A DNA stretch of 8,046 bases from GCA-003244245 sp036501085 (lineage in GTDB: Bacteria > Actinomycetota > Actinomycetes > Mycobacteriales > Pseudonocardiaceae): the NCBI GenBank assembly GCA_036501085.1, contig DASYAZ010000012.1:1-8046 (forward strand). Reading direction: 5' to 3'. Under the pieces are notes generated by a model. It worked only from the letters and a program-made list of their open reading frames with translations, had not been told where the DNA came from and did no database searches. Shown here piece by piece: positions 1-5,955 of the stretch. The position numbers and the translations under genes were made by a program. Positions within the stretch are counted from its first letter, which is position 1. Each line of letters starts with the position of its first letter.

Positions 1-1
1 G

Positions 2-346
2 GAGATGCGCGCGATGGCCGGCGCGCCCAAGTTCGTCGAGTCGCAAAGCCTGCCCGATATTGATTACGCCGCCTTCGCGGCCAGTCTGGGACTGGCGGCC
101 ATCGCGGTCGACAAGCCCGGCGACATCGCCCCGGCCTGGGAGCGGGCTCTGGGTGCTGACCGGCCGACGCTGCTCGATGTGCGTTGTGACCCGAACGTGC
201 CCCCGATTCCGCCGCACGCCACCTTCGAGCAGATGACCGACGCGGCGAAGGCGCTGCTGGCCGGTGACGAGGACCGCTGGGGTGTGATCAAGCAGGGCGT
301 GAAGACCAAGCTCCAGGAGTTCCTGCCCCATCGCGGTGCGCGATGA
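2..346 (+). CDS. Thiamine-pyrophosphate-requiring enzyme, pyruvate oxidase/YdaP-like (C-terminal part, 5' end outside window)
   Basis: The reading frame is open from the first complete codon and continues upstream, so this is only the last ~114 residues. The ATG at position 5 is internal, not a start. The segment DYAAFAASLGLAAIAVDKPGD, then a PAWERAL helix and the strand RPTLLDVRCDPNVPPIPPH, is the characteristic end of the C-terminal TPP-binding domain in the acetolactate synthase/pyruvate oxidase superfamily. The PPIPPH ending followed by a short helical tail resembles the YdaP-type pyruvate-oxidase-like proteins. Such enzymes decarboxylate or cleave 2-keto acids using TPP and often FAD. 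The GDG...N cofactor motif and the catalytic glutamate would lie upstream and cannot be checked. The stop overlaps the next start as ATGA. The family is fairly secure; the reaction is unknown. Confidence 0.85.
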   Translation, partial: EMRAMAGAPKFVESQSLPDIDYAAFAASLGLAAIAVDKPGDIAPAWERALGADRPTLLDVRCDPNVPPIPPHATFEQMTDAAKALLAGDEDRWGVIKQGVKTKLQEFLPHRGAR

Positions 347-870
347 GCCTGACCACGACCCGGAGCCCGTTCTGGGGCAAGGACTCAGCGCTGATGACGG
401 TCAGCCGCAGCCCGTGGCACTTCCGGACCGGCCGGGTGGTGCTGCTCGCCGAGGGCGCGGTGCTGAGCGCCCTGGGCGTCTGGGGTCTGATCGCCGCCGT
501 GGTGTATCCGGGCGCCGGCCCGGCGGGTGCACCGGTGCTGGTGCTGGCGTTGACGCCGGTGCACAGCGGGGTCCTGCTCGGATTCGGTGTGCTGGCCGTG
601 CTCTCGGCCTGGCAGCGCCGGGCCGCACTGATCGTCACCGGGTTCGAAATGGGCGCATTCTTCTTGCTGTTCGCCATCGGCACGGTGGCCTCGGCCACAT
701 CAGACCCGGGTCCACTGGGTTTCGACCCGGGCGACAGCGTGCTGCACCTGATCTTCATGGCGGTGAACCTGGCGTTGCTGATGTGGCTGGCCGCGCAGAC
801 CCTGGAGGGTCCGTATTGGGTCCCGCGTAGACCGGCACCGACCCGGACCGACGCCGAGGATGCGCCGTGA
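343..870 (+). CDS. Small four-helix integral membrane protein, DUF4383-like
   Basis: A 175-residue protein with four clear hydrophobic segments, at about residues 32-54, 64-89, 94-117 and 132-151, and a charged, proline-rich C-terminal tail. The last helix is preceded by DPGDSVLHLIF. A D-x-x-L-H motif before the last helix and an H-x-G turn in helix 2 (PVHSGVLLGFG) recall the actinobacterial DUF4383 membrane family, but I cannot confirm membership. The start at 343 is chosen because its ATG overlaps the upstream stop (ATGA), implying coupling; the ribosome site there is weak. ATG 394 (residue 18) is an alternative start and would still keep all four helices. No catalytic motif is visible. Its place among metabolic enzymes is the only functional clue. 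Confidence 0.75.
   Translation: MSLTTTRSPFWGKDSALMTVSRSPWHFRTGRVVLLAEGAVLSALGVWGLIAAVVYPGAGPAGAPVLVLALTPVHSGVLLGFGVLAVLSAWQRRAALIVTGFEMGAFFLLFAIGTVASATSDPGPLGFDPGDSVLHLIFMAVNLALLMWLAAQTLEGPYWVPRRPAPTRTDAEDAP
856..860 (+). promoter_or_regulatory. Ribosome binding site for the enolase-superfamily gene
   Basis: GAGGA lies 6 bases before GTG 867, inside the end of the previous gene. It supports the GTG start that overlaps the upstream stop (GTGA). Confidence 0.6.
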
Positions 871-2000
871 TCACCGCGCTGATCGAGTCACTCGAGGTGG
901 TGGCGTACACCGTTCCCACCGATGCCCCCGAGGCTGACGGCACCCTGACCTGGGATTCGACCACGATGGTGCTGGTCGAGGTCCGCAGCGGTGACGCCCA
1001 CGGAATGGGCTGGACCTACGGTCCACCTGCCTGCGCGCGGGTGGTCTCCGATCAGCTGGCCGGTGTGGTGCTGGGTGGTGACGCGTTGGATGTCGGCGCG
1101 GTGTTCGGCGGGATGGTCAAGGCGGTGCGCAACGCGGGGCGTCCCGGGGTGGTCGGTTACGCGATCTCGGCGGTGGACATCGCGCTGTGGGATCTCAAGG
1201 CCCGGTTGCTGGGGTTGCCGCTGTACCGGCTGCTCGGCGCGGTCCGCGACCAGGTGGCGGTGTATGGCAGCGGTGGGTTCACCACCTATGACGACACGCG
1301 CCTTCGCGAGCAGCTGGCGGGCTGGGTCAATGGGCAGCACATCCCCCGGGTGAAGATCAAAATTGGGGAGTCCTGGGGTACCGAGGTCGCCCGGGACCTC
1401 GAACGTATGGTGCAGGCGCGGGAGACGGTCGGGCCAGGGGTGGAGTTGTTCGTCGACGCCAACGGTGGCTACGACCGCAAGCAGGCCATTCGCGTCGCCC
1501 GGGCCGCCGCCGAGTTGGATATCCGGTGGTTCGAGGAGCCGGTGTCCTCCGATGATCTGGGTGGCCTGCGCGAGGTCCGCGACGCCGTCATCCCCGATGT
1601 GACCGCCGGCGAGTACGGCTATGACCTGACCTATTTCCGGCGGATGTGCGCCGCCGGTGCGGTGGACTGCCTGCAGGCCGACGTGACGCGCTGTGGCGGG
1701 GTCACCGAATGGCTGCGGGTCGCTGCGATCGCGGCCGCGCACAACCTGGAGATCTCCGGGCACTGCGCCCCCCACCTGCACGCGCACGTCGCCATGGCCA
1801 CACCCAACCTGCGGCATCTGGAGTGGTTCCACGATCACGTCCGGATCGAGCAGATGTTCTTCGACGGCACGCTGGATCCCCAGGGTGGCACCGTCTGTCC
1901 CCATCCCACCGCGCCCGGCCTCGGGCTGATCTTGCGGCGCGAGGTCGCCGCGCGTTACCAGATCAGCTCGACGGTGCGCCACGAACGGAACCCGAGGTGA
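867..2000 (+). CDS. Enolase-superfamily enzyme, mandelate racemase subgroup (probable acid-sugar dehydratase or epimerase)
   Basis: A 377-residue protein with an N-terminal capping domain (about 1-130) and a TIM-barrel domain. The full active site of the mandelate racemase subgroup is visible: a KIK motif (K163, K165) at the end of barrel strand 2; three metal-ligand acids D197 (DANGGY), E223 (EEP) and E249 (AGEY), spaced 26 and 26; the Asp-His dyad D272 (QADVTRCGG) and H299 (SGHCAPHLH); and E319 (HLEWF). These correspond closely to K164/K166, D195, E221, E247, D270, H297 and E317 of Pseudomonas mandelate racemase. The family uses Mg2+ to abstract a proton alpha to a carboxylate; most members act on sugar acids. 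The substrate cannot be read from the sequence. The GTG start has a GAGGA site and a GTGA overlap, and the end overlaps the next start. Likely active, cytoplasmic, of unassigned specificity. Confidence 0.93.
   Translation: MITALIESLEVVAYTVPTDAPEADGTLTWDSTTMVLVEVRSGDAHGMGWTYGPPACARVVSDQLAGVVLGGDALDVGAVFGGMVKAVRNAGRPGVVGYAISAVDIALWDLKARLLGLPLYRLLGAVRDQVAVYGSGGFTTYDDTRLREQLAGWVNGQHIPRVKIKIGESWGTEVARDLERMVQARETVGPGVELFVDANGGYDRKQAIRVARAAAELDIRWFEEPVSSDDLGGLREVRDAVIPDVTAGEYGYDLTYFRRMCAAGAVDCLQADVTRCGGVTEWLRVAAIAAAHNLEISGHCAPHLHAHVAMATPNLRHLEWFHDHVRIEQMFFDGTLDPQGGTVCPHPTAPGLGLILRREVAARYQISSTVRHERNPR
1995..2000 (+). promoter_or_regulatory. Possible ribosome binding site bearing on the SDR start
   Basis: AGGTGA sits 5 bases before ATG 2006 and itself contains the alternative GTG 1997 and the upstream stop. 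It favours ATG 2006; the GTGA overlap favours GTG 1997. The two starts differ by only three residues. Confidence 0.4.
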
Positions 2001-3484
2001 GCGAGATGCCCGGCAGGAGCGGACCAGGTGAGCAGGTGGTGGTGGTGACCGGCGCCAGCGGCGGGATCGGGCGGGCCGTCGCGCAGGCCTTCGGTGCCCG
2101 GGGCGCGAAGGTGGCGTTGCTGGCCCGCGGCGAGCTGGGCCTGCTGGGGGCGGCCAAGGACGTGGAAGCGGCAGGGGGGACCGCGTTGCAGATCCCGGTG
2201 GACACCGCCGACCACGAGCAGCTCGAGCGGGCCGCGCAGCGGGTGGAGCAGGACCTCGGCCCGATTGACGTGTGGGTCAATGTGGCTTTCACCTCGGTGT
2301 TCGCCCCGTTCATGAAGATCGAACCCGAGGAGTACAAGCGGGTCACCGAGGTCAGTTACCTCGGTTACGTCTACGCGACCCGAGCCGCCCTGGACCGGAT
2401 GATTCCCCGGGATAGCGGGGTGATCGTGCATGTCGGGTCGGCGTTGGCCTACCGCGGCATCCCGCTGCAGTCGGCGTACTGCGGCGCCAAGCACGCCATC
2501 CAGGGCTTCCACGACTCGCTGCGCTGCGAGCTGCTGCACGCCAGGAGCAAGGTGCGCGTGACGATGGTGCAGATGCCCGCGGTGAACACCCCGCAGTTCT
2601 CCTGGGTGCTCTCCCGGCTACCTCACCAGGCGCAGCCGGTGCCGCCGATCTACCAGCCCGAGCTCGCCGCCAAGGCGGTGGTGTTCGCCGCGGACCATCC
2701 CCGACGCCGGGAGTACTGGGTCGGCGGGAGCACGGCGGGCACGTTGATCGGCAACAAGTTCGCTTCCGGTCTGCTGGATCGCTACCTGGGCCGCACCGGG
2801 TACTCCGCACAGCAGACCGACCAGCCCCGCGACCCCGAGGCGCCCACCAACTTGTGGGAACCGGCCGACGGTCCGGGTGGCCGCGACTTCGGTGCCCACG
2901 GCATCTTCGACGATCGGTCGACGTCGCGCAGTGGCCAGCTGTGGGCCTCGCAGCACGAGCGCCTGCTCGGCGGGGTAGGTGCTGGGATAGTTGCCGCGCT
3001 GGCCGGCCTGCTCGCGATCCGATCGAGAGGGCGGCCGGCCACTACCGCCCGTGCGGAGCACCTACTGGACCGGATGGCGTCCAATATCGAACACGGCCGG
3101 TTCGAACGCTCGTTATCCGGGCTCACGGCACTGTCTGCTCTGGTCACCGGGGCCGAGGTGTATCTGGAGCACTACAAGGCCAGCTTCGGCAACAAGTGGA
3201 TGTGGAGCCCGGTCGCGCTGACTCCGCCGCTGGTGGCAGCGGGGATCGGTGGGGTGTTCTCTCAGCGCTGGGCGAAGACGGCGCTGCCGGTGACCGCGGC
3301 GGCGTACGCGGCGAACGGGCTGCTGGGTGAGTACTTCCACGCCCGCGGGGTGTCCCGCAAACCCGGCGGTTGGAAGTTGTACTCCTACAACCTGCCGATG
3401 GGCCCACCGATCTCCGCCCCCGGGTTGATGGCGATGGTCGGCGGGATGGGCCTGCTCGCCGCCCTGCTCCGCCGGGAGAAGTGA
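1997..3484 (+). CDS. Short-chain dehydrogenase/reductase with fused C-terminal multi-span membrane domain
   Basis: A 495-residue protein from GTG 1997 (ATG 2006 also possible). Residues 1-260 are a classical SDR Rossmann domain: the cofactor loop TGASGGIG (18-25), an arginine just after strand 2 (LLARGE) suggesting NADP(H), and catalytic S148, Y161 and K165 (YCGAK). Two canonical positions differ: NNAG is NVAF (N95), and the tetrad asparagine of the VNxxG motif is S120 (VSYLG). After a linker (about 265-320) come hydrophobic segments at about 323-342, 375-392, 403-422, 428-446 and 473-491. Classical SDRs are about 250 residues, so the last ~170 form a second domain likely to anchor the enzyme in the membrane. 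The substrate is unknown; sugar or alcohol oxidation fits the context. Starts upstream of 1997 lie inside the enolase-superfamily gene in another frame and were not used. Confidence 0.9.
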   Translation: MSEMPGRSGPGEQVVVVTGASGGIGRAVAQAFGARGAKVALLARGELGLLGAAKDVEAAGGTALQIPVDTADHEQLERAAQRVEQDLGPIDVWVNVAFTSVFAPFMKIEPEEYKRVTEVSYLGYVYATRAALDRMIPRDSGVIVHVGSALAYRGIPLQSAYCGAKHAIQGFHDSLRCELLHARSKVRVTMVQMPAVNTPQFSWVLSRLPHQAQPVPPIYQPELAAKAVVFAADHPRRREYWVGGSTAGTLIGNKFASGLLDRYLGRTGYSAQQTDQPRDPEAPTNLWEPADGPGGRDFGAHGIFDDRSTSRSGQLWASQHERLLGGVGAGIVAALAGLLAIRSRGRPATTARAEHLLDRMASNIEHGRFERSLSGLTALSALVTGAEVYLEHYKASFGNKWMWSPVALTPPLVAAGIGGVFSQRWAKTALPVTAAAYAANGLLGEYFHARGVSRKPGGWKLYSYNLPMGPPISAPGLMAMVGGMGLLAALLRREK

Positions 3485-3488
3485 CCTC

Positions 3489-4233
3489 ATGGTCGACATC
3501 TCCCGCCCCGATCACCTGCCCAACCGGCGCACCGGCGGGCAGCCGCCGCACCCGTCATGGCTGCCCCGGCAGCGGCGCGGCACCACCCCGCAGATGATCG
3601 GGCGTTACCCCGACTACGACGTCCTCGACGCCGCCAGCACCTGGGACGAGGCCACCACACGGGTGGTGCTGGCCCGGCTGGAACCCCCGGGACCGCTGCG
3701 GTTCTTCACCGCCGACGAGGAGCCGGCGCTGCGGGCGTTCTGCGACACCGTCGTCGCGCAGGATCGTGAGCCCCGGGTCCCGGTCGCCGAGATGGTGGAC
3801 AGCAAGCTCGCCGACGGCCGGCTGGACGGTTACCAGTACGCCGATATGCCCGATGATCGGGACACCTGGCGGCTGGTGCTGCTCGGGTTGAACCACACTG
3901 CCCACACCGCCAACCGGACAAGCTTCGCCGGCTGCACCGAGGCCCACCGCGAGGCGATCGTGTCGGAGTTCGCGCAGGGCCGCCTGGTCGGTGGGGCCTG
4001 GGACGAGCTGAACGTCACCCGCGCCTGGTCGGTGGTGATGCGGGCCGCGCTGGCCGCGTTCTACTCCCACCCCTGGGCCTGGAACGAGATCGGCTTCGGT
4101 GGCCCCGCCTACCCCCGCGGGTTCCTGCGCCTGGGCGGCCCCGGTGATGTCGGGGTGCGGGGAGCCCTTCGAGAAACCCGGTGCCACCCAACAGGACCCG
4201 GTGCCGATCGTCGAGGGCTGGGAGCAGCGCTGA
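3489..4233 (+). CDS. Gluconate 2-dehydrogenase subunit 3-like protein, frameshifted near its 3' end
   Basis: Starts at ATG 3489, four bases after the SDR stop, with GGAGA at 3475-3479. Recognisable features are FFTADEEPALRAFCD (from residue 72), VPVAEMVD, and the family signature YSHPWAWNEIGFGGPAYPRG (192-211). Subunit 3 proteins partner a GMC flavoprotein subunit, here the next gene; in gluconate dehydrogenases the complex works at the membrane or periplasm. I see no clear Tat or Sec signal. At 4159-4162 there is a run of four G. Skipping one G continues with REPFEKPG...VEGWEQR and ends at TGA 4231-4233, overlapping the GMC ATG (TGATG), giving about 247 residues. As written, the frame instead runs through ~24 unrelated residues straight into the GMC gene (unbroken 3489-5663). 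The family is secure; whether the lesion is real is open. Confidence 0.85.
4221..4224 (+). promoter_or_regulatory. Ribosome binding site for the GMC oxidoreductase
   Basis: GGAG lies 8 bases before ATG 4233, which overlaps the TGA of the corrected subunit 3 frame. It supports two originally separate, coupled genes rather than one fusion. Confidence 0.5.
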
Positions 4234-5779
4234 TGGGCACCTTCTGGCGGGGCATCCTCAAGGGCGCCCTCGGGCCGCGGGACAACGACTCCCGCTACCT
4301 GCTCGACATGCACGCCCGCGACCTGCCCGGCGAGAAGACCATGCGCCGCTACCCCGAGTCCGACGAGGTCGACCTGGTGATCGTCGGTGCCGGGGCAGGA
4401 GGGTCGGTACTAGCCCAGCGGCTGGCCCGGCACGGCTGGCGAGTGGTGATCATCGAGGCCGGGCCGTTCTGGCACCCCGATGAGGACTGGGTCTCCGACG
4501 AAGCCGGCAGCCACCCCCTGTACTGGACCCAAAAACGGATCATCGGCGGAACCGACCCCATCGAGCTGGGCAAAAACAACTCCGGCCGCGGCGTGGGCGG
4601 CTCGATGGTGCACTACGCCGGGTACACCCCCCGATTCCACCCCAGCGACCTGTCCACCCACACCGACGACGGCGTCGGCGCGGACTGGCCCATCAACTAC
4701 GAACAACTGCGCCCACACTACGAACAAGTCGAAGCCGAACTCCCAGTCGCCGGGCAGGACTGGCCCTGGGGCCACCCACACCGCTACCCCTTCTCCCCAC
4801 ACCCCCTCTCCGGGGCGGCCGCCAAACTGCACGCGGGCGCGTTGCGCTGCGGCATCGAGATGCGCATCGGCCCGGTGGGGATCGTCAACGGCACCTTCGG
4901 CAACCGGCCACACTGCATCTACCGCGGCTACTGCCTACAAGGCTGCAAAGTCAACGCCAAAGCCAGCCCCTACGTCACGCACCTACCCGACGCGCTGGCC
5001 CACGGCGTGGAGATTCGAGCCGACAGCATGGCCCTACGAGTGGAGCTCGACGAGGCCACCGGCCGCGCCCGGGGGGTGTGCTTCCGCGCCGAGGGCGAGC
5101 ACGTCGACCGCCTGCAGCGGGCCCGGTTCGTCGCCGTCGCCGGCTACTCCATCGAGACCCCACGGCTACTGCTGGCCTCGGTGAGCCGCCGGTTCCCGAA
5201 CGGGCTGTGCAACAACACCGACCAGGTCGGGCGCTACGTCATGGTCCAAGGCGCCGCCCAGACCGCCGGACGGTGGCCCGAGGAGCTCCGGATGTACAAG
5301 GCACCGCCCCCGGAGATCTCCTCAGAGCAGTTCTACGAGACCGATCCCGGCCGGGGCTTCGCCCGCGGGTTCTCCATCCAGACCGTCTCCCCGCTACCCA
5401 TCGGCTGGGCCGAGCACGTGCTCGCCGACGGGCACTGGGGCCGCGCGCTGCGCGAGTACATGCGCGACTACAACCACTGGGCGACCATCGGGGTGCTCAA
5501 CGAGCTGCTCCCCCACCCGGACAACCGGATCACCCTGGCCGACGAGACCGACCGATACACACCTCCGTCGTCGACGCCCACCAACGCGCCTGGGCCGTCC
5601 CCAACCTGTTCATCGCCGACGGATCGGTCTGCCCCACCCAGGGCAGCGCCAACCCGGCGTTGACCATCATGGCGCTCGCCTCCCGGCTCGCCCAGCAGAT
5701 GGCCAACGGAACCGCCATGAACAACGACCCCGCAGCCCGCGCTGGGAACACCCGCACCACCGCAAGGAGCCGGCGATGA
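4233..5779 (+). pseudogene. GMC-family FAD-dependent oxidoreductase, disrupted by internal deletion and frameshift
   Basis: Starts at ATG 4233. The FAD-binding Rossmann motif is at residues 46-59 (VIVGAGAGGSVLA; G52, G54, G57), with the acidic end of strand 2 at VVIIEAG. A second GMC signature, GVGGSMVHYAG, begins near residue 120, and a cysteine-bearing stretch (HCIYRGYCLQGC) at 227-238. The family pattern continues in this frame to about Y442 (DNRITLADETDRY, ending 5558). The true C-terminus then resumes in another frame from 5558: HTSVVD, WAVPNLFIADGS and GSANPALTIMALASRLA, ending at TGA 5777-5779. Missing between them is the segment that normally holds the catalytic histidine (H-x-x-G-x-x-R-M-G), roughly 65-70 residues by comparison with the family as I remember it. 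As written, translation ends at 5663 after ~35 unrelated residues. Such an enzyme would lack catalytic and C-terminal elements, so it is probably inactive unless the sequence is wrong. Confidence 0.85.
5764..5769 (+). promoter_or_regulatory. Strong ribosome binding site for the 59-residue ORF
   Basis: AAGGAG lies 6 bases before ATG 5776, close to the anti-Shine-Dalgarno complement at ideal spacing. It is one of the strongest sites in the window. Confidence 0.6.
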
Positions 5780-5955
5780 CGACCACCCCTCGCGCCGCGA
5801 TCGACGGCCACGTCATCAACTCCCACGGCGCCGCTCTCGGCATCGGGGTGCTTACCGTGGTCGACCAGGAGGGCGGGACGTGGACGGTCACGATCACGCT
5901 CGGTCAGCTTCCAGGGGGGGTGAGCCGGTGGCTACAACGCGAGGTGCACCCGTGA
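5776..5955 (+). CDS. Small 59-residue protein of unknown function
   Basis: Starts with MTTTPRAAIDGHVINSHG and ends LQREVHP. ATG 5776 has a near-ideal AAGGAG site and overlaps the stop of the GMC C-terminal frame (ATGA); its own stop overlaps GTG 5952 of the GH15 gene (GTGA). Over its last 24 codons third positions are mostly G or C (about 5 A/T), whereas the competing GH15-frame extension has about 11 A/T of 24, so this frame looks like the coding one. The middle alternates hydrophobic and polar residues (GVLTVVDQEGGTWTVTITL), suggesting two beta strands. There is no signal peptide, membrane helix or cysteine pair. I do not recognise a family. It contains a run of seven G at 5914-5920, a place where a sequencing slip could change its end. 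Likely a real gene, function unknown. Confidence 0.6.
   Translation: MTTTPRAAIDGHVINSHGAALGIGVLTVVDQEGGTWTVTITLGQLPGGVSRWLQREVHP

Noticed and set aside
888..1982. Long open frame on the - strand (364 codons) opposite the enolase-superfamily gene
   Set aside because: It lies fully within a gene with a complete active site; the translation is low in recognisable motifs, and such antisense frames are common in GC-rich DNA.
1646..1996. Upstream extension of the SDR frame
   Set aside because: It overlaps the conserved C-terminal part of the enolase-superfamily enzyme, and its residues are Arg/Pro-rich out-of-frame sequence. The Rossmann fold begins shortly after 1997.
3555..4313. Open frame on the - strand (252 codons) opposite the subunit 3 gene
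   Set aside because: It is a mirror of the coding frame's third-position bias, with no family resemblance and no promoter or ribosome site that stands out.
3489..5663. A genuine 724-residue subunit 3/GMC fusion protein
   Set aside because: The linker is out-of-frame family sequence, and the C-terminus after 5558 is also out of frame; separate coupled genes with lesions explain the data better.
5880..5951. Upstream GH15 start at GTG 5880 with AGGAGG at 5867-5872
   Set aside because: The ribosome site is good, but the added 24 codons have about 11 A/T third positions, lie before the conserved domain, and overlap the better-composed 59-residue ORF. Kept as an alternative, not excluded.
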